Made by a program: the position numbers and the translations under genes. 64,000 nt of DNA. Origin: an uncultured Opitutales bacterium (lineage in GTDB: Bacteria > Verrucomicrobiota > Verrucomicrobiia > Opitutales > Seribacteraceae). Where the stretch lies: assembly GCA_943789375.1 (NCBI GenBank), contig CALSTX010000016.1, positions 41,033 to 105,032 of the forward strand. The letters run 5' to 3'. A model generated the notes under the pieces. The model was not told the DNA's origin, ran no database searches, and saw only the letters and a program-made list of their open reading frames with translations. Shown in pieces: positions 37,571 through 46,822 of this stretch (position 1 is the first letter of the stretch; every line of letters starts with the position of its first letter).

Positions 37571-37573
37571 AAC

Positions 37574-38912
37574 TTATTTTTCTGACAATTGCTGCCACCA
37601 ATTTTTTTTAGGTGGCTTCCTGATGCTCTTCATCATTTCCTCCGACAATCCACTTTCAGGCAACCATACCTCTACCGCATCCTTATCCTGCCGGTACCAT
37701 TCTTGACCAACCTTGCGTATGGTTTGCTGCTGCAGTTTCTCCTGAGATATAGATATTGCCCATTCCATGGCCGCTCCCGCATCTTCATTCGAAACCGTGG
37801 ATGCATAAACAGATAAAGCCGAGTCCAATTCAGGGCCTGCTGGACGATGGTTCAACCATTCACCGGCGGTGAGTGGATCTTGTTTTGCCCAATTACCTAT
37901 AACACTCTTGATTCCAATTTCTTGGGTTTTTCCGACAGGAAGATCTGAAAAAAAACGGATGGCAGTCTCAGGATCAGTTTCACTCCACCGCTTTCCGAGA
38001 TTCTCAAAAGCTTTACCAGCGTATTTTTGATTAACATGTGCTTCAAGCCAACTAGAAACGCTCTCAGGCTGATCCCGAGCAAGCTTTCGGCTGAGGCTAG
38101 TAAACGCAGCCTCTTTGATTTTCTTATCTCCAAGTTGTTCCGCCCAAAAAGAGGCTTCCCAAAAACCCCGCTTATTGTACTCAATAGCAAGAATACCTAT
38201 CAGTTTACCAACCTCGTCCCCCCCCCTCCAAATTCATTACGTATTCTGAGGCTCCCTTAAGATCCTGACTGGCCCACCCTTTTATGAGACCAAAATTATA
38301 TAGTTTAGCCATTCCTGCATTCTCTGGATTTTCCACCCATGCCTTTGCCCTGACAGGATCCCTGGCAGTCCATCCCTCCAGGACACCGGAAACCGCAAAG
38401 CCTGAACCGATTCCTGAAGATCTACTTTTGCAATAATCGATAGCTCCATAGGGGTCGAACTGACTCCATGCATAAAGAAGCATTCCATACTCCTGGGCAC
38501 TATCAAAACCAAACGGAATGGATTCAAACACTCCTAATGTCTCTGCCAAATTATCCCTAGTAAGCACTTTCATTGCTTCCCCAAGCTTGGAAAATTTATA
38601 AACAGGATTGGTTTCGTTTTGAAATTCCAAAAGAATCTCTCTTATTCCTCGCACCTTATTTTGAGCCTTAATATCATTGGGATCAAGAGGAGTTGACCTG
38701 AACATCGATTGGTTTTTATTACGTTTATCCCTTACAGATATTTTGCCCAAAACTGATTTTGGTTTCTTGTTTTTATAACTAGAAATACACTCAGCCAATG
38801 TGACCAGTTCCTTCCTCGATTCCATAAGCCCAAGATAATAACCACCGGTGAACAAGACCATCCCCAGAGTCATAAGCCAAACCAAAGGAATCCGTTTTGA
38901 ATTTGTATTCAT
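37574..38912 (-). pseudogene. Membrane-anchored helical-repeat protein, frameshifted at a G9 tract
   Basis: From ATG 38912 an N-terminal membrane helix (VWLMTLGMVLFTGGYYLGL) is followed by helical repeats with the pattern W-(A/T)-x-x-D-P-x-x-A. Examples are YAWSQFDPYGAIDYC and GWTARDPVRAKAWV. The frame ends at 38205 just after a run of nine G (38218-38226 as C on the plus strand). With eight G, the protein would continue as DEVGKLIGILAIEYN and further repeats (GNWAKQDPLTAGEWLNHRP) to TAA at 37574, giving 445 residues. This is one gene split by one base, by slippage or error. Such repeats are common in Verrucomicrobia; function unknown. Confidence 0.82.
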
Positions 38913-38921
38913 AAGAATTTG

Positions 38922-39380
38922 TTACCTGGTGAACTTGGAAATATTACCATACAGATGACCACTCACTTTACCATGTGCCCATGTGCCGGCATATTTGTTT
39001 CCGTCTATTACCACATGGGCACTAAAGCTACCCAATCCAGGAATGCTTAGGTTTTTCATACTAATAACAGGAATATCACCCAGCCATTTCACAGGAAGAG
39101 GCATAGGTAAGGTAATATCTTTTTTTCCATATTTAATTCTGGCTGTAAAAATCCATAAGTCTCCATCACCGAACTTTTGTACATTTTGTACTTCATAAGT
39201 TTCTTGAGAAGGAGGAGTGTCTGTTCCGTCCATCGTGAAAAAACCAGTAAAACGAACACCATCCATAGATCTTTTGAAATTTTCAAACAACACCTCTTGA
39301 TGCTGTATTTCTCCTGATACGGTATGACATAAACCCAGAAAAGAAGTCACCAGTACTGAAAAAGTATTAAAGAAATACAT
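38922..39380 (-). CDS. Exported hypothetical protein
   Basis: I use ATG 39380, which gives the signal YFFNTFSVLVTSFLGLCHTV; an upstream ATG at 39428 adds 16 unlikely residues. The 152-residue product is beta-rich, with VRFTGFFTMDGTDTPPS, KWLGDIPVISM and GTWAHGKVSGHLYGNI; the last part resembles a small beta-barrel or lipocalin-like sheet. No family is certain. It lies 9 bases upstream of the helical-repeat gene in the same direction. Confidence 0.6.
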   Translation of the reverse strand: MYFFNTFSVLVTSFLGLCHTVSGEIQHQEVLFENFKRSMDGVRFTGFFTMDGTDTPPSQETYEVQNVQKFGDGDLWIFTARIKYGKKDITLPMPLPVKWLGDIPVISMKNLSIPGLGSFSAHVVIDGNKYAGTWAHGKVSGHLYGNISKFTR

Positions 39381-39590
39381 AGGGTTATGAAACCCCCTCC
39401 ACAAATCGTTGCAAACCTGAAAGTTCAATAGGATATAAATTAGTTAATCACACCTCTCCTGCATTCTAATATTCATTTTTTCCAATTTTGGAATCGCATT
39501 AGCATACCTTAAACTACAGGACTAAGGTTAGTTTTAATTAAATAATTTCGAACTGTAAGAAAACATCCAGAATTACATACTTGTTGCATA

Positions 39591-42143
39591 ATGAAAAAAA
39601 TTCAGCCTCTTTTTTCTTTTTTAATAATCACACTTTTGCCTGCGGGTTTCCTATTTTCACAAATTGAAAATAAGGCCACTCCAATCGAAAATATATCAGT
39701 CACGGACGGATTTGAAATTGAACTGCTCTTCACTGTACCCAAAGAATTACTCGGTTCCTGGGTCAATCTTTGTGTAGACAATAAAAATCGTATTATCGTA
39801 AGTGATCAGTATGGTGGGCTCTATCGATTTACTGCTCCTGAACCAGGTGAAATACTTGATAAGAACTCGATTGAAAAAATACCTGCTGACATCCGAGCAG
39901 CAAACGGATTGCTGTGGGCATTTGGGGGACTTTATGTTGCGGTCAACGATTACCAAAAAAAGATTGATAGTGGAGTGTATAAACTAACCGACTCCACTGG
40001 AGACGACAAACTGGATAAGGTTGAAAAACTCAGAAGTATTGAAGCTCGTGGAGATCATGGGGTACATGCTCTTCTTCTGAGTCCAGATAAAGGATCAATT
40101 TTTTTAATCACTGGTAACAACACTACCCCGACTGAAGCTAACCGATCAAGAGTTCCAATGGACTGGGGAGAAGATCACCTCCTACCCCGAATGCCAGATG
40201 GTCGCGGACATAACCGTGGCAGGTTAGCTCCAGCCGGTATAATCTACAAAATGTCGCCTGATGGAAAAGATTGGGAAATCGTGTCTTCAGGATACAGAAA
40301 TATATTTGATGGTGGATTCAATCGGGAGGGTGAACTCTTTACCTATGATGCAGATATGGAATATGATTTTAATACCCCATGGTATCGCCCAACCCGAGTC
40401 TGCCATGTTACAAGTGGCTCCATGTACGGTTGGAGGAATGGTACCGGCAAACGACCAGAGTTTTACCCCGATAACTTGCCTCCTGTGGTGAATATCGGTC
40501 CCGGGTCTCCCACTGGGGTAACATTTGGGTATGGAGCAAAATTTCCAAAAAAATACCAAGATGCCATGTATATTTTAGATTGGAGTTGGGGTAAAATTTA
40601 TGCGGTCCACATGAAAACTGACGGGGCAACCTATACAGGGAAAAAAGAAACATTTATGAGCGGCATTCCATTACCCGTCGCAGATGCCATCATACACCCA
40701 AAAGATGGAGCCATGTATTTTGTAATTGGGGGACGAAAAGTCCAGTCAGGGCTTTATCGGGTTACTTACAAGGGAAAAGAGTCAACAGACTCACTCATTC
40801 ACAAAGCCAACCCAAGTGAACTTGCAATGCTTCGACATCAACTTGAGGAATTGCATATAAGCGCAGACCCCAAAGCAGCAGACATGGCCTGGCCCCATGC
40901 AAACCATTCAGATAAGTTTGTAAGGTGGGCGGCTCTCATGGCAATTCAACGTCTTCCGGTTAAACAATGGGCTGATCGTGCTCTCGAAGAAGAAAATCAT
41001 GGCAAACGTGCATACCTTCTTTTGTCCTTATCCAAAGCTGCCGGCATTGATCCTTTTCACCGAACTCCCAATGATCCACCTGTGGACACTAAAATGGGGA
41101 AGGCAATTGTTCAGTCACTTTTACAAATAAAATGGAGTGATCTGACATTTAATGAACAACTAGCATTAATACGGGCTTATCAAGTCGTACTGGTTCGCTT
41201 TGGAAAAACAGGCAAGGAACTAGCCCAACGAATGATTAATCAATTAGACCCCCAGTTTCCCTCTCAGAAATTTGAATTAAACTGGTTGCTTTGTGAAACG
41301 CTCTCGTTTTTAGAAGCCCCATCCACTGCAAGAAAAGGCATAGCCTTACTGCTCAAAGCTCCGACCCAAGAAGAGCAAATGGAATACGCCCGCTCACTCA
41401 GAACATTAAAGGTCGGTTGGAACCAAAAACTAAGAACAGATTATTTCAATTGGTTTCATAAAGCAGCTAATTACCGAGGGGGTGCCAGTTTTAATAAATT
41501 TATTGAATTTATCAAAAATGACGCACTTGCGAGTTTAAACGAACAAGAAAAAAAGGATCTCGCCCCCCTTTTAAACAAAAAAACTATTGTCCAATCTCCA
41601 GCGGAAGTTATGGCAGAAGCGATGATTGGCAGGACCTTCGTGAAAAATTGGGAATTGGAGGAGTTAAGCCAGTCACTTCCCAGTGGGCTAAAGGGCAGAA
41701 ACTTCAAGGTCGGACGCAAGATGTTTGCCGCTGCTGGTTGCTATGCCTGCCACCGTTTTGGAAACCAAGGGGGTATGAACGGACCAGACTTGACTGGCTC
41801 TGGAGGACGCTATTCCCCCCATGACCTTCTCGAACAAATTATGTATCCAAGTAAAGAGATTAATGAACAATTCGTCCCCACTTTCGTGACTTTGAAAAGT
41901 GGCGATACTTTGTCCGGAGTTGTGGTCAACCTAAATGGTGACAGCGTCACCCTGAACACTGACCTTTACAACCCCAACCAAAGAACCAACATTCAAAGAA
42001 AAGATGTCCGAAGCATGGGACCTTCAACTGTATCGCCCATGCCTCCCGGCCTACTTAATATGATGGAAAAAGAGGAAATTATGGATCTTCTAGCTTATAT
42101 CTTAAGCGGAGGAGACACCCAATCCCGATTTTTTAAAAACTGA
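39591..42143 (+). CDS. PVC-type propeller-HEAT-cytochrome c protein
   Basis: The 850-residue exported protein has, in order, a signal peptide (FLIITLLPAGFLF), a beta-propeller of PVC type (residues about 30-400; NGLLWAFGGLYVAVND, HNRGRLAPAGIIY), a HEAT-like helical part (about 400-680; AALMAIQRLPVKQWADRAL) and a C-terminal cytochrome c domain with CYACH at 717-721 and late methionines in the PMPPGLLNMM region. This is the usual PVC heme-binding dehydrogenase-like architecture acting in the periplasm. It probably oxidises a sugar or polyol; substrate unknown. Confidence 0.88.
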   Translation: MKKIQPLFSFLIITLLPAGFLFSQIENKATPIENISVTDGFEIELLFTVPKELLGSWVNLCVDNKNRIIVSDQYGGLYRFTAPEPGEILDKNSIEKIPADIRAANGLLWAFGGLYVAVNDYQKKIDSGVYKLTDSTGDDKLDKVEKLRSIEARGDHGVHALLLSPDKGSIFLITGNNTTPTEANRSRVPMDWGEDHLLPRMPDGRGHNRGRLAPAGIIYKMSPDGKDWEIVSSGYRNIFDGGFNREGELFTYDADMEYDFNTPWYRPTRVCHVTSGSMYGWRNGTGKRPEFYPDNLPPVVNIGPGSPTGVTFGYGAKFPKKYQDAMYILDWSWGKIYAVHMKTDGATYTGKKETFMSGIPLPVADAIIHPKDGAMYFVIGGRKVQSGLYRVTYKGKESTDSLIHKANPSELAMLRHQLEELHISADPKAADMAWPHANHSDKFVRWAALMAIQRLPVKQWADRALEEENHGKRAYLLLSLSKAAGIDPFHRTPNDPPVDTKMGKAIVQSLLQIKWSDLTFNEQLALIRAYQVVLVRFGKTGKELAQRMINQLDPQFPSQKFELNWLLCETLSFLEAPSTARKGIALLLKAPTQEEQMEYARSLRTLKVGWNQKLRTDYFNWFHKAANYRGGASFNKFIEFIKNDALASLNEQEKKDLAPLLNKKTIVQSPAEVMAEAMIGRTFVKNWELEELSQSLPSGLKGRNFKVGRKMFAAAGCYACHRFGNQGGMNGPDLTGSGGRYSPHDLLEQIMYPSKEINEQFVPTFVTLKSGDTLSGVVVNLNGDSVTLNTDLYNPNQRTNIQRKDVRSMGPSTVSPMPPGLLNMMEKEEIMDLLAYILSGGDTQSRFFKN

Positions 42144-42353
42144 CCACAACAGGCTCTTGCTCCCAATTTCAAATTAATCTTGGATTGCAGAGACCATCAA
42201 GTATTAGGCTAATCTGCAAATTGCAATAATTTACTATATGAAGGAATAACTATTGGTCTGCCATACTTTACATTATTACGGATCACTACTTGGCTGATTT
42301 GCAGATCTTTTAGTTGACGATATCTTTTGGTTGGGCAGAGATTGGGGTCTCAT

Positions 42354-43928
42354 ATGAAATATTTCTATCATACATCTCTCTTTTTAATACTTTCTTTTTT
42401 CTTTTCTTGTCTGAGTCACGGAAAAAAGCAACCCAACCTGATTGTTTATATGATCGACGATCTAGGATGGAATCAAATCAGTGCAAAACAAGCCACAATG
42501 GGCACGCACACCGGTTCTTTCTTGACCCCCAACATTGAAAAGATTGCCAACAAGGGCTTGAGCTTCACGCATGCCTACACTCAGCCAAGTTGTGCACCAT
42601 CCAGAGCCGCCATGCTGTCGGGTCAATACCCCGCCCGCGTCAATAATGGAGTCTATATCGTGGGGAACCTGAATCGAAACAAGAAACCGGGTATCACCAA
42701 AGAACAGGCTCAATTCATTGGTCCAAAACAAAGGCAGGATGTGGCCAGTGAAGCAGTAACAATTGCAGAAGCATTGAAAAAAAATGGCTATAACACTGCT
42801 CACATTGGGAAATATCATGTGGGCGGTCATTCTGGGGAATCAACCATGCCTGAAAATCAAGGTTTTGATATCAACATTGGAGGATATACGCAGGGACATC
42901 AACCTACATGCTTTGCCAAGAAAGGAAAGGGTGGTTGGCAGTTCACAAAACTTGGAAGGGGAGACTTCGACCGCTTTGGCGACCCCTACACGGAATCCTA
43001 TGTGGAAAAGTTCCATTTTTCCAGGAGTCAGGTTGGAAAACCCAAACATGTTTGCGATGCCATAGCCGATGCCATGGAGGAAACCGTGGAAACCCTGGCA
43101 ACCAAACCCGAGCCTTTCTACTTACAACTGCATGCATATGCGGTACATGGCCCCGTTCAATCCAGACCGGACCTGGAAAAAGCCGCACAAAAAAATCTCA
43201 ATTCAAAAAGTTCCAAAAAAACACATCTTGCTGGTTTCATCTCAGGCATGGATGCGGTGCTGGGAAGATTATTGGATTCCTTGCAAGACCCTAATGGAGA
43301 TAAAGATAAAAGTGATAGTATCGCTGAGAATACCCTGATCATTTTCACATCTGACAATGGTGGGACTCACTTTGAAAACCTGCCCTTGCGTGGGATTAAG
43401 GGAATGTTTACGGAAGGAGGAATACGCGTACCCCTGATCGCTTACTGGCCCGGTGTTATTCCAGCAAATACGGTAAGCGACAGAATGGTGCACGGGATAG
43501 ACTTCTATCCTAGCCTGCTAGAACTCGCAGGAAATTCTTGGCTTCCTCCCGTCAAAAAACACCCGTTGGATGGAGAGTCGTTTGCCAAGTTCTTGCTCAA
43601 TCCTCAAAGCCAAGAAAAACGTTCACCCATCTTTTACCTGTTCCCCGGTTACATGGATATCCGTGCACAGCCCTGCGTTGTCACAATCGATGAAATCGAT
43701 GGTAAAAGGTATAAATTACTCTACTTCTATGAAGCTGATGCATGGGAGCTCTACAACCTCACTGACGACATAGGGGAGAAAACGAATCTTGCCAAAGATA
43801 TGCCAGATGTCTCTACCAGCCTATCAAAGAAAATTCAGGCCTGGCTTTCTCAAAAACATCCGACTTGGCAGCCAAAATTCCCTATCAGTAAAAAACGAGG
43901 TACTCCAGTCCTCCCACGGTTCCTATGA
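42354..43928 (+). CDS. Sulfatase (arylsulfatase B/N-acetylgalactosamine-sulfatase-like)
   Basis: I use ATG 42354, giving signal MKYFYHTSLFLILSFFFS; a start at 42327 is possible. The 524-residue enzyme has MIDDLGWN, CAPSR (C80, formylglycine position), HIGKYHVGG in place of GKWHLG, and IFTSDNGGTHF followed by GIKGMFTEGGIRVP. It should be an active periplasmic sulfatase. A 210-base gap separates it from the upstream gene, and only 51 bases follow before the gene graveyard at 43980. Confidence 0.92.
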   Translation: MKYFYHTSLFLILSFFFSCLSHGKKQPNLIVYMIDDLGWNQISAKQATMGTHTGSFLTPNIEKIANKGLSFTHAYTQPSCAPSRAAMLSGQYPARVNNGVYIVGNLNRNKKPGITKEQAQFIGPKQRQDVASEAVTIAEALKKNGYNTAHIGKYHVGGHSGESTMPENQGFDINIGGYTQGHQPTCFAKKGKGGWQFTKLGRGDFDRFGDPYTESYVEKFHFSRSQVGKPKHVCDAIADAMEETVETLATKPEPFYLQLHAYAVHGPVQSRPDLEKAAQKNLNSKSSKKTHLAGFISGMDAVLGRLLDSLQDPNGDKDKSDSIAENTLIIFTSDNGGTHFENLPLRGIKGMFTEGGIRVPLIAYWPGVIPANTVSDRMVHGIDFYPSLLELAGNSWLPPVKKHPLDGESFAKFLLNPQSQEKRSPIFYLFPGYMDIRAQPCVVTIDEIDGKRYKLLYFYEADAWELYNLTDDIGEKTNLAKDMPDVSTSLSKKIQAWLSQKHPTWQPKFPISKKRGTPVLPRFL

Positions 43929-43979
43929 TTTATTGCTGATTACCCGTTAAAGTAATCATTATTCAGAAGTAAATTATCC

Positions 43980-44111
43980 ATGAAAAGAATTACGATTTTA
44001 TCCCTTATTTCAATATCCCGTATTGGGTTGGCACCCTTTGGGAAAAAACGACCAAACATACTTTGGTTTGTCGTTGATGATATGTCGGCAAACTTTTCCT
44101 GCCACGGGTAA
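43980..44111 (+). pseudogene. Sulfatase N-terminal fragment
   Basis: ATG 43980 opens a 43-codon frame with a signal peptide-like start (MKRITILSLISISRIGLA) and RPNILWFVVDDMSANFSCHG, the first strand and metal-site Asp pair of a sulfatase, ending at TAA 44109-44111. Everything after the first 43 residues is missing; the sequence runs directly into the remnant of an oppositely oriented flavoprotein gene. It is a truncated pseudogene. Confidence 0.85.
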
Positions 44112-45313
44112 AGCCCAAGGAACCTTGGGAAAATCCTGTTTGGTCTTGGAACGCACACTGTTCCAAAGTACGCTTGTCCCCATTACCCGATTGTCTGGTT
44201 TTTTCAGGACTCCAAAGGTCCCCATACTTATCCCACCCCTCATTGTGCTCAGAGGCAGCCTCCCGGCCGTAGCGATAATCCGCACCTGCCCAATAGCCTA
44301 GCCAGCCATCCCCAGTGGCATCAATAAAAGAAGGGGCACTAAATCGTTTAATCCGGCCCGAATTAACTTCCCTAGCTTCAACACTTACAATTTGATTACC
44401 TTCCTTTTCCAGACCACAGGCAAGGTGATAAGCAAAAAGATCAAGACCAGATTGAGCCATGGCCTGTTTCCGCATTTCATGATCATTTTTTGCCTTAGCA
44501 TGGCCATTGGGATGATGGGCGGTATCTATCTTTTTTAAGATTTTGGTACCGTATCCATGGATAACCAAAGAATGTACTCGTACCTCTTCACTCGCATTCC
44601 CGCCAAATAAGGGACGATCCTGGATTAGGGCTACTTTGAGCCTCTGCGACCGAGCAGCCAAAGCGGCACCACAACCGGACATGCTTGCTCCAATGATCAC
44701 GACATCAAAAGAAAATTCCTCGATTTTCTCCTTAGCTCGCCCCGAGACCTCATCCTTCCAGTCAGATAACTCCTTAAGGTCTTTACTGGGTAACACAGGA
44801 TTGGTTTCCTGAGTGAAATAAAGAGCGTCACAGCGACCGTCAAAACCAGTCAGTCTTTCATCAGAGCCACTTTGATATCCCCTGCCTTTTTAATGTCGAT
44901 GGATCCACCCTTTTGCCAATGCCAGGACGCATCCGTCTGACCAAAATTTTCCTTTACCGGTTTGCCATCCACTCATACTTGAAAACGGCCTGGCGATTCC
45001 CAATCTCCCTTACACCAGTTACGATTGCGTACCCACAAATGCAAGGTACCAGCTGAAGGAAGGCTTACCGTGGTAGTGGCATCCTGTACCGGTTGACCCA
45101 TGCCATGAGCGAGAAGGTAATTCCCTTCCATTTGTAGGTAGTGCTGGGTAGCTACTTCCAGCCTCCCAATTTAGCAAAGCCAGAAGCTTCCACCAATACG
45201 CCCGTCCGGCTTAAGGCCGAACGAGGACGAGCACCGATTAAATAACTGAGAGCAAGTAGGGAGGTAACCCCTACCCCGCCGATTACTCGAAGAAATTCAT
45301 GTCGTTTTGAATG
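44112..45313 (-). pseudogene. FAD-dependent oxidoreductase (PF12831-like), truncated and degenerate
   Basis: On the minus strand pieces in several frames rebuild one protein. They are a Tat-like start without a start codon (KRHEFLRVIGGVGVTSLLA), a beta-sandwich domain (HYLQMEGNYLLAHGMGQPV, TLHLWVRNRNWCKGDWESPG, stop TGA, VDGKPVKENFGQTDASWHW, LTGFDGRCDALYF), then an FAD domain (DVVIIGASMSGCGAALAARS, DATGDGWLGYWAGADYRYG) and GTSVLWNSVRSKTKQDFPKV. At least four lesions break it, and the C-terminal half is lost at about 44112. It resembled PVC exported FAD oxidoreductases that often stand beside sulfatases. Confidence 0.83.
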
Positions 45314-45341
45314 CTAATTCACGACTTTTATTTTTAAGGAT

Positions 45342-46814
45342 TTAAGAAAGTATGTTTTTGACTACATGTCCATGAACATCGGTTAATCGGTAATCCCTGC
45401 CCTGAAACTTATAGGTAAGCTTTTTGTGATCCACTCCCATTAAATGAAGGATCGTAGCGTTAAGATCATGCACATGGACAGGATCTTTGGAAATATTGTA
45501 AGAAAAATCATCGGTTTCTCCGTGGGCAAATCCTTTCTTCACTCCAGCTCCTGCCAACATCATGGTGAAACACCTAGGATGATGATCACGACCATAATTG
45601 TTTTCTGTCAATGCACCCTGAGAATATATCGTACGGCCAAACTCGCCGCCCCATACAATTAAAGTATCATCCAGTAAGCCTCGTTGCTTAAGGTCGGAAA
45701 TCAAAGCAGCCGTAGGCTGGTCCACATCGCGGCATTGACCACGAATCTGCTTGGGTAGGTTGCCGTGTTGATCCCAGCCCATATGGAACAATTGAATGCA
45801 GCGGACATCCCGCTCGGCCATGCGTCGGGCAAGCAGACAATTTGCGGCATAGGAACCGGGCTTACGGACATCCGGCCCATATTGTTTAATTGCACTTTCA
45901 GGCTCTGTTGAAAAGTCCAGTAAGTCAGGCACACTTGCCTGCATTCGAAAGGCCATCTCGTATTGGGAAATACGGGCGTCAATATCGGGATCCCCAACGG
46001 TTTTATGATCCATACGGTTAAGTTTGGCCAAGTCATTAAGCATGCCCCGCCTCATTGCACGGTCTATCCCCGGAGGATCAGACAGGTACAACACCGCATC
46101 TCCACTGTTGCGAAACTTCACCCCTTGGTAACGGGTGGGTAAAAATCCGGCACCCCAAAGACGGTCATATAGGGGCTGGCAACTGGGACGGCCTGACCCA
46201 AAGGAGGACAAGACCACATAGGCCGGTAAGTCCTGATTGGATGCCCCCAATCCGTAACTCAGCCAGGAACCAAAACTTGGACGCCCCGCAAGCTGGTGCC
46301 CAGTTTGAAAGAAAGTCATCGCCGGGTCATGGTTGATCGCTTCGGTGTGCATCGACTTAATGAAGCACAATTCGTCCGCCTGTTTAGAAAGATGGGGCAA
46401 GAGCTCGCTTATCCACTGACCTGATTGGCCATGCTGGGCAAATTTGAAAATACTTGGTGCAATTGGAAAGCTTTTTTGACCCGAGGTCATCGTTGTCAAT
46501 CTTTGACCTTTGCGTATAGATTCTGGGAGATCATTGCCTCGTTCCTTTTCCATCATCGGCTTAGGATCAAATAAATCCATCTGGGAGGGTGCACCCGACT
46601 GAAATAGATAGATCACCCGCTTCGCCTTGGGGGCAAAATTGGGAAACGAGGCTATTGATGGTGAAGAAGCCTGGCCCCCCTTAGGTAGTAAACCGGCAAG
46701 GGCTGCCGCACTTAGAGCAGCCGCTCCATTGCGTAAAAAAATTCTACGGTTTAAAAAGTCCTGAGCCGCTAAGCTAGCTGGCTTTTGTTCAAGTAATTGT
46801 GAAAATGCATTCAT
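45342..46814 (-). CDS. DUF1501 exported protein
   Basis: The 490-residue protein has a Tat signal ([20 protein letters not shown]) and the DUF1501 pattern with [72 protein letters not shown] and VWGGEFGRT. The fold is alkaline-phosphatase/sulfatase-like with His and Asp ligands kept. DUF1501 nearly always follows a DUF1549/DUF1553 gene, as here (8 bases), and the two probably form one periplasmic system of unknown substrate. Confidence 0.93.
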   Translation of the reverse strand: MNAFSQLLEQKPASLAAQDFLNRRIFLRNGAAALSAAALAGLLPKGGQASSPSIASFPNFAPKAKRVIYLFQSGAPSQMDLFDPKPMMEKERGNDLPESIRKGQRLTTMTSGQKSFPIAPSIFKFAQHGQSGQWISELLPHLSKQADELCFIKSMHTEAINHDPAMTFFQTGHQLAGRPSFGSWLSYGLGASNQDLPAYVVLSSFGSGRPSCQPLYDRLWGAGFLPTRYQGVKFRNSGDAVLYLSDPPGIDRAMRRGMLNDLAKLNRMDHKTVGDPDIDARISQYEMAFRMQASVPDLLDFSTEPESAIKQYGPDVRKPGSYAANCLLARRMAERDVRCIQLFHMGWDQHGNLPKQIRGQCRDVDQPTAALISDLKQRGLLDDTLIVWGGEFGRTIYSQGALTENNYGRDHHPRCFTMMLAGAGVKKGFAHGETDDFSYNISKDPVHVHDLNATILHLMGVDHKKLTYKFQGRDYRLTDVHGHVVKNILS

Positions 46815-46822
46815 TATTGTTC

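Noticed and set aside
37897..38190. Separate small gene of 97 codons on the minus strand
   Set aside because: The correct frame here is the continuation of the G9-split repeat protein; this frame has no protein-like pattern.
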